A stretch of 14,022 nucleotides of DNA from an uncultured Pseudodesulfovibrio sp. (GTDB lineage Bacteria; Desulfobacterota; Desulfovibrionia; Desulfovibrionales; Desulfovibrionaceae), in NCBI GenBank assembly GCA_947259235.1, contig CAMYLL010000032.1:1-14022 (forward strand), given 5' to 3'. Shown here one piece after another: positions 1 through 6,779 of this stretch. Within the stretch, counting starts at the first letter, position 1. Each line of letters begins with the position of its first letter. The notes below the pieces were generated by a model. That model was not told the origin of the DNA, made no database searches, and worked only from the letters and a program-made list of their open reading frames with translations. A program made the translations under genes and the position numbers.

Positions 1-200
1 AGAACTCACGGCCCCATCCATTGTCATTTCGCCCGAATAGTCAGCGCATTGTTCAATCGTTATGAGCGGTTGCCAGACTTAGCAACAATATTTTCAAAAT
101 GCGCCTTTTTTTTTCATTTTTTCGATGCTCTTTTCAGTCCTGGTGTTGTTTTCATCAGGGGCCGTATTTGCTATCACTGGAGAAAATCGCGAGGTATCCC

Positions 201-1967
201 ATGCGGACCATTTGGCGCTCCAGTTTCTTCCTGTTCATGCTTTCATTTCTGGTCGTTGCATCGGTTCTGCCCGCTCGGGCCTTGGACCTGACCCTGCTCC
301 ATGTCAATGACTCCCATTCCTATCTTGATCCGACAGGGGACAGCCTCATTCTCGGTGGCGAGCCGACTTCGGCCCGGCTCGGCGGCTGGGAGCGGCTGGC
401 GCGTGCGGTGGACGGGGTGCGGGCCGAGGGCGGCAACGTCCTGCTGCTGCACGCGGGCGACGCGGTCCAGGGCGATCTCTTCTTTTTGAAATACGACGGC
501 CGCCCGGAAATGGAGCTGCTCGACCGATTCGGCTTCGCGGCCATGACCCTGGGCAACCACGAGTTCGACCGGGGCGCCGGGTTTCTGGCCCGGATGCTCG
601 GCCACGCGTCGCTTCCCGTGCTCGCGGCCAACATCGATGCCAGCGGGGTCCCCGGGCTGGCGGCGCGGCTGAAGCCATACGTGGTTCTCGACGTGGCGGG
701 AGAAAAGATCGGCGTGGTGGGGCTGACGGATGTCGATACCGGTTCGGTCTCCAACCCCGGTCCCGGGGTGCGCTTTACCGACGACGAGGCCGCTGCCCGG
801 CGTGCCGTGGCGGCGTTGCAGGCCGATGGCGTGAACAAGATCATCCTGCTGACCCATGTGGGCCTTGCGCGGGACAGGGAGCTGGCCGCCTCGGTCCCGG
901 GTGTGGATGTCATCGTCGGCGGTCACTCTCATTCGCTCCTGGGCGATCCCGTGGCCATGAAGGCTTTGGGCAAGGTGGTGGATGACGACTATCCCGTGAC
1001 GGTCAAGGGCGCGGACGGCCACGACGTGTATGTGGTCACGGCCTGGAAGTGGAGCCGGGTGCTGGGACGCCTGGACCTGCGATTCGACGCGGACGGCCGG
1101 ATTGTTTCCATCGGCGGCGGTCCTGTCCTGCTGGTGGATGACGACTTTAAGCGAAAGGACGACAGCGGCAGGCAAGCCGACCTGACCGGTGAGGCGCGCC
1201 GGGCCGTGCTGGCCGACCTGAAGGCCAGCCCTGTGGTCCGGGTGGCGGAAGGCGAGCCTGCCGAGCCCGGCTCACTGGCCGCGACGACCCGGGAGTACCT
1301 GCGCCCCTTCGAGCAGGGCGTGGCGGCCATGCGTACCGAGGTCATCGGCCGGGCCGCGAAGCCCCTGCCGCATATCCGCGTGCCCGGCGTGGACGAGAAC
1401 GGGCGCGACCTGCGGGGCGGCAGCCTCCTTGCGCCGCTGGTCTGCCGCTCCATGCTCGACAGGCTGGCCGCCACGGCCGAGCCTGCCGACCTGGCCCTGA
1501 TCAACGCGGGCGGCGTGCGCCATGATTTGGAGCAGGGCGACATCACGGTGGGCATGGCCTACACGCTCCTGCCCTTCAACAACACCTTGTTTGTCCTTGA
1601 AATGACCGGCGATCAGCTTCGGCGGGCCTTGGAGATCGGAGTGGGGCGCGGGGGCGGTGCGTTTCCCTACATGGCCGGGGCGCGCTACGAGGCGGACATG
1701 AACCGGCCCGCAGGCGAGCGCGTCCGTGAGGTGGCCGTGGGCGGGAAGGATGGGGGTTTTGCGCCTCTTGACCTGGCGCGCACCTATCGGGTGGTGACCA
1801 GCGCCTTCCTGGCTGGCGGCGGCGACGCCTACACGGTCATGGACGAGATAGCTGACCGGACCGACACGGGGTTCGTGGACGCCCTGACCTTCATCGACTA
1901 TGTCAAGGCGGTCAAGATTCTTGAGCCGCCCAGCTCTTCGGGCGTGACCTACATACCGGCCAGGTGA
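201..1967 (+). CDS. Secreted 5'-nucleotidase / UDP-sugar hydrolase family protein (UshA-like)
   Basis: 588-residue metallophosphoesterase of the UshA/5'-nucleotidase family, expected to hydrolyse nucleoside monophosphates, and possibly UDP-sugars, outside the cytoplasm. Residues 1-27 form a signal peptide with an Ala-x-Ala-type site (PARA then LDLT). The N-terminal metal-binding domain shows the family motifs in order: NDSH (D37, H39), GD (D87), GNHEFD (N119, H120), H219 and GHSH (H242, H244). The C-terminal nucleotide-binding domain shows NAGGVR (435-440), PFNN (458-461) and LAGGGDAY (537-544). The length fits the two-domain family. The ATG at 201 is chosen because GAGG (191-194) lies 6 nt upstream and the signal peptide starts there; an in-frame start at 99 would add 34 residues with no family character. 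It stands alone, convergent with the next gene. The family call is firm. Which substrate is preferred (nucleotides, UDP-sugars, NAD) cannot be decided from sequence. Confidence 0.93.
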   Translation: MRTIWRSSFFLFMLSFLVVASVLPARALDLTLLHVNDSHSYLDPTGDSLILGGEPTSARLGGWERLARAVDGVRAEGGNVLLLHAGDAVQGDLFFLKYDGRPEMELLDRFGFAAMTLGNHEFDRGAGFLARMLGHASLPVLAANIDASGVPGLAARLKPYVVLDVAGEKIGVVGLTDVDTGSVSNPGPGVRFTDDEAAARRAVAALQADGVNKIILLTHVGLARDRELAASVPGVDVIVGGHSHSLLGDPVAMKALGKVVDDDYPVTVKGADGHDVYVVTAWKWSRVLGRLDLRFDADGRIVSIGGGPVLLVDDDFKRKDDSGRQADLTGEARRAVLADLKASPVVRVAEGEPAEPGSLAATTREYLRPFEQGVAAMRTEVIGRAAKPLPHIRVPGVDENGRDLRGGSLLAPLVCRSMLDRLAATAEPADLALINAGGVRHDLEQGDITVGMAYTLLPFNNTLFVLEMTGDQLRRALEIGVGRGGGAFPYMAGARYEADMNRPAGERVREVAVGGKDGGFAPLDLARTYRVVTSAFLAGGGDAYTVMDEIADRTDTGFVDALTFIDYVKAVKILEPPSSSGVTYIPAR

Positions 1968-1977
1968 GTCCGGCCCT

Positions 1978-2000
1978 GGCCGCGCCTTGCACGGGCGGCC
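1978..2000. terminator. Hairpin between convergent genes, possible weak bidirectional terminator
   Basis: In the 36-bp gap between the convergent stop codons, arms 1978-1986 (GGCCGCGCC) and 1993-2000 (GGGCGGCC) can pair over 8 bp with one bulged G and a 6-nt loop. There is no T-run on either side, so it is not a classical intrinsic terminator. Its position between convergent genes is the main argument for a role in stopping transcription. Confidence 0.35.
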
Positions 2001-2003
2001 CGG

Positions 2004-3002
2004 TCAGCAGACGGCCCAGCCCTCGTCGCGGGCGCTCTGGAGGAGCACCTCCATGGTGTGCATGTTGGCCCAGGCGTCCGTCAGGGGCGTGGGAACCGGC
2101 GTGTCGTTCAGGATGGACTGGGCGAACAGGTCGCCCTGGAGGGTGTACTGGTCGCAGACCCCGAAGGTGATGGTCTGTTCCGGGAACTCGTGGCCGTCGC
2201 GTTGCAGGATGATCTGGCTCGGCTTGTCGGGCGGCGCGTTGAAAGGGATGAGCAGCTCGATGCGCCCCCTTGTGCCCAGGATGTTCACCCGCTGATAGGG
2301 GGCGAGCTGAGTGGAGCAGGTGAAGGTGGCCACCCGGCCCGAGAAATCCATCATGCCCGAGAAGAGCCTGTCCGTGCCGAACTTCGGGTCCAGGTCCATG
2401 AATCCGCATACCCGGCCCGGCTCGGTGCCGAAAAGAAATCGCGACAGGGACACGCAGTAGCAGCCGATGTCCATGAGCCCGCCGCCGCCTATGTCCGCGC
2501 GGTTGCGGATGTTGTCCGGGTCGTCGTTGAAGTAGGAGAAGAAGGACTGGATGGTGGTCAGTTGGCCTATCTCGCCGCTGTCCACCCGCCGTTTGGCGTC
2601 CTGCCACTGGGGGTGGTGGCGGTACATGAACGCCTCCATGATCTTGATGTCCGGGTAGCGGCTGGTGGCGTCGATGAGCCGGTTGACGTCCTCGGTATCC
2701 AGGCCGATGGGCTTTTCGCACAGCACATGTTTTCCGGCGCGCATGGCGTTGATGGCCCAGTCCACGTGAAGATGGTTGGGCAGGGGGATGTATACGGCGT
2801 CGATGTCCGGGTCGTCCAGCAGGGCCTCGTAGCTGCCGTAGCTCTTGGGGATGCCGAGCTCGGCCCCGGCCGCCTCGGCCGCCTCCCGGGAGCGCGAGGC
2901 GATGGCGGTCACCTCGCAGTGCCTGCCGTTTTGCATGGCCGGGATGACCTTCTTCCTGCCAATGCGGGCCGTGCTCAGGATGCCGAAGCGAATTTTCCTC
3001 AT
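2004..3002 (-). CDS. Gfo/Idh/MocA-family NAD(P)-dependent oxidoreductase
   Basis: 332-residue oxidoreductase of the Gfo/Idh/MocA family, cytoplasmic, expected to oxidise or reduce a sugar, inositol or related polyol with NAD(P). The N-terminal Rossmann fold starts GILSTARIG (residues 7-15), the GxLSTAxI form common in xylose dehydrogenase- and dihydrodiol dehydrogenase-like members. EKP at 96-98 carries the family's conserved lysine (K97), and GGGGLMDIGCY (172-182) holds D178 and Y182 of the substrate-site motif. Length is typical. On the minus strand, AGAGGAA (3014 down to 3008) precedes the ATG by 5 nt. It faces away from ppnP and converges on the nucleotidase gene, so it is probably transcribed alone. 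The substrate is unknown. A link to galactose metabolism is possible from location but is not shown by the sequence. Confidence 0.9.
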   Translation of the reverse strand: MRKIRFGILSTARIGRKKVIPAMQNGRHCEVTAIASRSREAAEAAGAELGIPKSYGSYEALLDDPDIDAVYIPLPNHLHVDWAINAMRAGKHVLCEKPIGLDTEDVNRLIDATSRYPDIKIMEAFMYRHHPQWQDAKRRVDSGEIGQLTTIQSFFSYFNDDPDNIRNRADIGGGGLMDIGCYCVSLSRFLFGTEPGRVCGFMDLDPKFGTDRLFSGMMDFSGRVATFTCSTQLAPYQRVNILGTRGRIELLIPFNAPPDKPSQIILQRDGHEFPEQTITFGVCDQYTLQGDLFAQSILNDTPVPTPLTDAWANMHTMEVLLQSARDEGWAVC

Positions 3003-3184
3003 AAAAATTCCTCTTTTTCAGATCGCCGGTTGCGCCATGTTGCGCGGGGTGTTTCCGCGTTTTCCACGGATATGGGGCAGAAACAACGCCCTGATCGCGC
3101 CGAAGAGAGCGTTTTCTTCACTGTTTCGCGGGGCAGCCCCGTCTGCTGGTCGAAAGACGCGCCGGGCCAACGGGCCGCCAAGGC

Positions 3185-3214
3185 TTGACGCTGCCGAAGC
3201 CCTCTCAGTATAAC
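3185..3214 (+). promoter_or_regulatory. Sigma70-type promoter for ppnP
   Basis: TTGACG (3185-3190) and TATAAC (3209-3214) each match the sigma70 consensus in five of six positions and are separated by 18 bp. Transcription would begin near 3221, leaving a leader of about 77 nt before ppnP. The rest of the 295-bp gap from 3003 shows GC-rich short palindromes (for example CGGGG-CAG-CCCCG around 3129-3141) but no convincing promoter for the minus-strand oxidoreductase. Confidence 0.7.
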
Positions 3215-3257
3215 GACTTTCCGTCCGCGCGCAACCGGACGAATCCACAAAAAGGCA

Positions 3258-3277
3258 GTCGGCGTTCTTTGGCCGAC
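3258..3277 (+). promoter_or_regulatory. Hairpin in the ppnP leader
   Basis: GTCGGC (3258-3263) and GCCGAC (3272-3277) form a perfect 6-bp stem with an 8-nt loop, 10 nt upstream of the ppnP Shine-Dalgarno AAGGAG (3287-3292). It has no following T-run, so it is more likely a leader structure affecting stability or translation than a terminator. Confidence 0.35.
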
Positions 3278-3297
3278 ACCACCGCCAAGGAGTCAAC

Positions 3298-3612
3298 ATG
3301 TCGGAGTTCACCAACGTCACCGTGGAAAAGAAGGCCAACGTCTATTTTGACGGCAGGGTTACCAGCCGGACCGTGATTTTCGGCGATGGCACCAGGAAAA
3401 CCCTCGGCATCATGCTGCCCGGGGACTACGAGTTCGGCACGGACAAGGCCGAGGTCATGGAGATCACCGCCGGAGCCCTTACCGTCCAGCTGCCCGGCAG
3501 CGACGAATGGGTGGCCGTCACCGGCGGCGGGAGCTTTGACGTCCCCGCCACGTCGCGCTTCAAGCTCAATGTGACCGAAGTGGTCGATTACTGCTGCTCC
3601 TACCTGGACTAG
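3298..3612 (+). CDS. ppnP: Pyrimidine/purine nucleoside phosphorylase PpnP (DUF1255/YaiE family)
   Basis: 104-residue cytoplasmic single-domain cupin-like protein of the PpnP family, which phosphorolyses a broad set of purine and pyrimidine nucleosides to the free base and ribose 1-phosphate. Recognised by its end-to-end resemblance to E. coli YaiE (94 residues): [11 protein letters not shown] near the start, [12 protein letters not shown] at 37-48, then the [15 protein letters not shown] strand region, [12 protein letters not shown] and the C-terminal YCCSYL. AAGGAG (3287-3292) sits 5 nt upstream of the ATG. It is the first gene behind the promoter at 3185-3214, and the next gene starts 86 bp downstream in the same direction. 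With the nucleotidase 1.3 kb away it could form a nucleotide-to-base salvage route, though the two genes are separated by a gene on the other strand. Confidence 0.93.
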   Translation: MSEFTNVTVEKKANVYFDGRVTSRTVIFGDGTRKTLGIMLPGDYEFGTDKAEVMEITAGALTVQLPGSDEWVAVTGGGSFDVPATSRFKLNVTEVVDYCCSYLD

Positions 3613-3629
3613 CGGTTTTTTTCGGGATG

Positions 3630-3668
3630 CCCGGACCGGGTGACGGTTGTGTGCCGTCTGCCGCCGGG
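3630..3668 (+). other. Structured spacer between ppnP and the next gene
   Basis: CCCGG (3630-3634) can pair with CCGGG either at 3636-3640 or at 3664-3668. In the second arrangement it encloses an inner stem GACGG (3642-3646) / CCGTC (3654-3658). Only a weak T-rich stretch (3672-3679) follows, so it may act as a partial terminator or mRNA-processing structure that lowers expression of the downstream gene. Alternative pairings make this uncertain. Confidence 0.3.
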
Positions 3669-3698
3669 TGACTTTCTTCAACCAGCCACGGAGTGATG

Positions 3699-4112
3699 AT
3701 GACCGACGAAGGCCAGAGAATAGAATTCGACGACCAGGGACCGTATCTTTTTCAGCGTCTTGATATGGAGCCGCAGGCCATGCTGCTCGACGACCATGAT
3801 GTCTGCCTGCTCCAGTTCGGCCAGCTGTACCTGCCGGTGGCCCTTGCCGCCTGCCGTGCCCTGGCGGACGCGCTGACCAACATGAGCCAGGCCGCCATGG
3901 GCCCGGAGCGCGCGGGCATGACCCCGCTGGAGTTCGATCCCGACGAGACCACCGAGCTGCCCCTGCTCACCGGGGTGGCCGGGGAGAGCTTCCAGTATGA
4001 CGACCTCATCTATCTGGACGTGGAGTTCGGCCAGACCCGGGCGCGGCTGTGCCTTTCCATCCTGGCGGCGGCCATGGTCGGGCAGATCGTGTCGCAGATT
4101 CCCTCGCGCTAG
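3699..4112 (+). CDS. Hypothetical acidic protein
   Basis: 137-residue protein that I do not recognise. It is acidic, with Asp/Glu clusters near 30-33 (DDHD), 79-87 and 101-109. It has no signal peptide and no clear transmembrane segment; the C-terminal LCLSILAAAMVGQIVSQI (117-134) is moderately hydrophobic and looks like an amphipathic helix. No catalytic or metal-binding motif is visible. Three start codons are stacked in frame (GTG 3693, ATG 3696, ATG 3699). 3699 is preferred because GGAG (3690-3693) lies 5 nt before it, whereas the others would overlap or crowd the Shine-Dalgarno. It sits between ppnP and a strong terminator, so it probably belongs to the ppnP transcript. Codon use matches its neighbours, which supports a real gene. 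Confidence 0.8.
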   Translation: MTDEGQRIEFDDQGPYLFQRLDMEPQAMLLDDHDVCLLQFGQLYLPVALAACRALADALTNMSQAAMGPERAGMTPLEFDPDETTELPLLTGVAGESFQYDDLIYLDVEFGQTRARLCLSILAAAMVGQIVSQIPSR

Positions 4113-4120
4113 TCCTTTGT

Positions 4121-4170
4121 GCGCCCGGCCCGGGTGTGCCGATGTCCGGGCCGGGCGCGTTTTTCGTTCT
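4121..4170 (+). terminator. Strong intrinsic terminator after the ppnP unit
   Basis: Arms 4121-4133 and 4146-4158 are perfectly complementary over 13 bp (GCGCCCGGCCCGG with CCGGGCCGGGCGC) around a 12-nt loop. They are followed by GTTTTTCGTTCTTTT. The stem starts 8 bp after the stop codon of the hypothetical gene. This is a textbook Rho-independent terminator and insulates the ppnP unit from the gal operon. Confidence 0.92.
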
Positions 4171-4278
4171 TTTGTCGTTCTCCGTACCTTGCGTCCGCTT
4201 CGTTGTGCGGAGGCATCCCGCTAAACCAAGATCGCGCCGGAAGTCCGTTTGAGGAGTCCTCTCACGGCCGCTGCCCCC

Positions 4279-4302
4279 TTGACAGTTTTTCTGTGGTATG
4301 AT
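4279..4302 (+). promoter_or_regulatory. Gal operon promoter with an extended -10 element
   Basis: TATGAT (4297-4302) preceded by TG at 4294-4295 forms an extended -10 motif (TGnTATGAT), predicting a start near 4309. A perfect -35 hexamer TTGACA lies at 4279-4284 but only 12 bp away, too close for normal sigma70 spacing, and no good -10 lies 16-18 bp from it. The most economical reading is an extended -10 promoter not needing a -35. ACAG (4282-4285) and CTGT (4291-4294) form a small inverted repeat spanning this region. The operator at 4314-4337 lies just downstream, and the first gene starts at 4429. Confidence 0.6.
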
Positions 4303-4313
4303 TTGTGTGATTG

Positions 4314-4337
4314 GATACCGCAAACGTTTGCGGTATC
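4314..4337 (+). promoter_or_regulatory. LacI-family operator, perfect 24-bp palindrome
   Basis: The left half GATACCGCAAAC (4314-4325) is the exact reverse complement of the right half (4326-4337), centred on a CpG. The core CGCAAACGTTTGCG is the type of site bound by LacI-family proteins such as PurR (ACGCAAACGTTTGCGT), in which a hinge leucine inserts at the central CpG. It begins about 5 bp after the predicted start site, where a bound repressor would block transcription. The LacI-family protein encoded at 6780-7802 keeps the hinge leucine and is the likely ligand. Pairing them is inference. Confidence 0.88.
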
Positions 4338-4428
4338 GTTTGCGGGCCGGTATTCGGGGCGTTGTTGAGGAAATGCCCTGCTATTTCGGCTCCGGCGAGG
4401 TTTCTGGCGATTGTTTGTGGGGGTGAGC

Positions 4429-5469
4429 ATGGGCTATGACGATTCCGCGCACCGGCGTCTCAATCCGCTGACAGGCGAATGGGTGCTCGTCTCCCCGCAC
4501 CGGACCAAGCGGCCGTGGCAGGGACAGCTGGAGGAGCCGGACCGGACCTCCCTGGCCGCTCATGACCCGGACTGCTATCTCTGCCCGGGCAACGTGCGTG
4601 CGGGCGGTGCGGTCAACCCGGACTACTCGGACACCTTTATCTTCACCAATGATTTCGCCGCGCTGCTGCCAGAGACGCCGGACCTGCCGCCGGTCACGGA
4701 CGAGCTGCTGGTGGCCGAGGCCGAGCCGGGCGTGTGCCGGGTGCTCTGCTATTCCCCCCGCCACGATCTGTCCATGGCCCGGCTGGGCCGGGACCGGGCG
4801 CGCGGGGTGGTGGATGCATGGTGCGGCGAGTTTGCCGACCTGGGCGGCCGCGCGGACATCGGATACGTGCAGATTTTCGAGAATCGCGGACAGGTCATGG
4901 GCTGTTCCAACCCGCATCCCCACGGCCAGATATGGGCCACGGGTAGCGTGCCCATGTATCCGGCGGCGGAGGACCTGCGCCAGCGCGACTATCTGGCCCG
5001 CAACGGCGAGTGCCTCCTGTGCCGCTACCTCGCGCGGGAACTGGCGGAAGGGGAACGGCTGGTCTTCCGCAACGGTTCCTTTGCCGTTGTCGTGCCCTTC
5101 TGGGCGGTGTGGCCCTTCGAGACCATGATCCTGCCCGCCCGGCACATGGGCTCCATCCTTGAGATGACCCCGGCGGAGCGGGACGATCTGGCTGAGGTGA
5201 TGGTCCGCCTGGGCATCCGCTACGACAACCTCTTCGAGACGTCATTTCCCTATTCCATGGGCATCCACCAGCAGCCCGTCGACGGCCGCGACCATCCCCA
5301 CTGGCATTTTCACCTCCACTACTATCCGCCGCTGCTGCGCTCGCGCTCGGTGCGCAAGTTCATGGTCGGTTTCGAGATGCTGGCCATGCCCCAGCGCGAC
5401 CTGACCCCGGAATCCGCCGCGTCCCGGCTGCGGGCCATGGCGGAAGACCACTACCTGGAGCGCGGATGA
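4429..5469 (+). CDS. galT: Galactose-1-phosphate uridylyltransferase
   Basis: 346-residue cytoplasmic enzyme of the Leloir pathway. It exchanges UDP-glucose and galactose 1-phosphate to give glucose 1-phosphate and UDP-galactose. The catalytic HPH lies in GCSNPHPHGQ, with H165 the nucleophile that becomes uridylylated. Zinc ligands are visible as C49 and C52 (CYLC), H112 and H163. The C-terminal HWHFHLHYYPPLLRS and VRKFMVGFEM are family signatures. Length matches E. coli GalT (348). The ATG at 4429 is preferred: GGGGG (4419-4423) is 5 nt upstream and the protein then begins at the usual place. A TTG at 4411 would add six residues. It is the first gene behind the promoter and operator, with a leader of about 120 nt, and its stop overlaps galK. 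Confidence 0.96.
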   Translation: MGYDDSAHRRLNPLTGEWVLVSPHRTKRPWQGQLEEPDRTSLAAHDPDCYLCPGNVRAGGAVNPDYSDTFIFTNDFAALLPETPDLPPVTDELLVAEAEPGVCRVLCYSPRHDLSMARLGRDRARGVVDAWCGEFADLGGRADIGYVQIFENRGQVMGCSNPHPHGQIWATGSVPMYPAAEDLRQRDYLARNGECLLCRYLARELAEGERLVFRNGSFAVVVPFWAVWPFETMILPARHMGSILEMTPAERDDLAEVMVRLGIRYDNLFETSFPYSMGIHQQPVDGRDHPHWHFHLHYYPPLLRSRSVRKFMVGFEMLAMPQRDLTPESAASRLRAMAEDHYLERG

Positions 5470-6776
5470 TGGACAGGCTGGACGCACTGCTGGCCGCCGT
5501 CGAGGGGCGCGAGCTGGACGGGGTCCTTGCCACCCTTTACGGCCCGGGCGACCTCGCGGCCCAGCGCGCACGCCATGCGGACCTGCTGCGGACCATGGCG
5601 GCGTGGTCGCCGGGTGTCGAGGGGGTTCTGGTCAACGCACCCGGCCGCACGGAGCTTGGCGGCAACCATACGGACCACAACAACGGCGTGGTTCTGGCCG
5701 CCGCGGTCCAGTTCGACTGCGTGGCCGTGGCCTCGCCCGTGCCGGGCAACGTGGTGCGCGTTCGTTCCGCCGGGTTTCCCGGCGTGATGGAGGTGGACCT
5801 GGACGACCTGTCGCCGCGAGCCGGAGAGGCGGGCATGCCGTCCGCCCTGGTCCGGGGCGTGGCCGCCGGGTTGCGGGAGATGGGCCATCCCGTGGCCGCA
5901 TGCGACGTCTGCGTGGACGGCCGTGTGCCGGTGGGCTCGGGTCTCAGCTCGTCGGCCTCCTTCGAGGTTTGCATTGGGCAGGTGTTCAACGCGCTTTTCT
6001 GCGGCGGGACCGTGCCGCCCGTTGACCTCGCCCGCATCGGACGCCGGGCGGAGAACATCCACTTCGGCAAGCCGTGCGGGTTCATGGATCAGATCGCCTG
6101 CGCGGTGCAGGGTGTGCTGTCCATTGATTTCAAGGATCAGGCCGATCCCCTGGTGCGCGGGGTCGATTTCGACTTTGCCGGAACGGGCTATCAGCTCGCC
6201 GTGGTGGACACCGGCGGCAGCCACGCCGACCTGACGCCGGAGTACGCGGCCATCCCGGACGAGATGGTTCGGGCGGCCTGGGTGCTGGGCCGCGCCTCGG
6301 CGCGCGGGCTGACCCTGGCCGAGGTGCTGGCCGCCGCGCCCCGCCTGCGCCGGGAAGCGGGCGACCGGGCCGTGCTGCGGCTTATTCATTTCATCGAGGA
6401 AAACGAACGGGCGCAGGCCCAGGCCCGGGCCTTGCGAAGCGGCGACATGGACGGGTTCCTCGCCCTGGTTCGCGCATCCGGCGATTCGTCCTGGCGGCTG
6501 TTGCAGAACTGCGTGGCCACGGTCCGGCCCCTGGAGCAGGGCATCCCGCTGGCCCTGACCCTGACCGAGCGGTTCCTTGGCGGCGCGGGCGCGTGCCGGG
6601 TCCAGGGCGGCGGTTTTGCCGGAACCATCCAGGCCTATGTCCCGACGGACCGTTTCGAGGAATACGGACGGTTCATGGACGGCGTGTTCGGCCAGGGGGC
6701 GGTAGTCCCGCTCAAGGTGCGTCGGCCCGGCCATGAGCGCATCCGGCCCGTGGCCGCCCATGGGCGGGGGGTGTAG
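5466..6776 (+). CDS. galK: Galactokinase
   Basis: 436-residue GHMP-family kinase that phosphorylates alpha-D-galactose with ATP to galactose 1-phosphate. All three GHMP motifs are present: GRTELGGNHTDHNNG (60-74), the phosphate-binding GSGLSSSAS (157-165), and GGAGACRVQGGGFAG (372-386). GFMDQ (205-209) carries the probable catalytic Asp (D208). It is longer than E. coli GalK (382) by about 50 residues. Most of the excess precedes motif I, which starts at residue 60 here rather than near 30, a layout also seen in GGNHTDH-type galactokinases. ATGA overlaps the galT stop by 4 nt, implying translational coupling; GGAG (5457-5460) lies within galT. An ATG at 5469 is an equally possible start. Confidence 0.95.
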   Translation: MMDRLDALLAAVEGRELDGVLATLYGPGDLAAQRARHADLLRTMAAWSPGVEGVLVNAPGRTELGGNHTDHNNGVVLAAAVQFDCVAVASPVPGNVVRVRSAGFPGVMEVDLDDLSPRAGEAGMPSALVRGVAAGLREMGHPVAACDVCVDGRVPVGSGLSSSASFEVCIGQVFNALFCGGTVPPVDLARIGRRAENIHFGKPCGFMDQIACAVQGVLSIDFKDQADPLVRGVDFDFAGTGYQLAVVDTGGSHADLTPEYAAIPDEMVRAAWVLGRASARGLTLAEVLAAAPRLRREAGDRAVLRLIHFIEENERAQAQARALRSGDMDGFLALVRASGDSSWRLLQNCVATVRPLEQGIPLALTLTERFLGGAGACRVQGGGFAGTIQAYVPTDRFEEYGRFMDGVFGQGAVVPLKVRRPGHERIRPVAAHGRGV

Positions 6777-6779
6777 GCC

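Noticed and set aside
70..100. TTGCCA (70-75) with CAAAAT (95-100), and TTGTTT (146-151) with TGCTAT (169-174), as promoters for the nucleotidase gene
   Set aside because: The first pair is 19 bp apart and the second matches poorly in both hexamers. The gene needs a promoter in 1-200, but neither candidate is good enough to call.
99..200. N-terminal extension of the nucleotidase from an ATG at 99
   Set aside because: The added residues are Phe- and Cys-rich with no family resemblance, and the signal peptide and Shine-Dalgarno fit the ATG at 201.
2058..3188. Long plus-strand frame opposite the oxidoreductase
   Set aside because: It is a shadow of the minus-strand gene, whose family motifs are clear; the plus-strand translation has no protein character.
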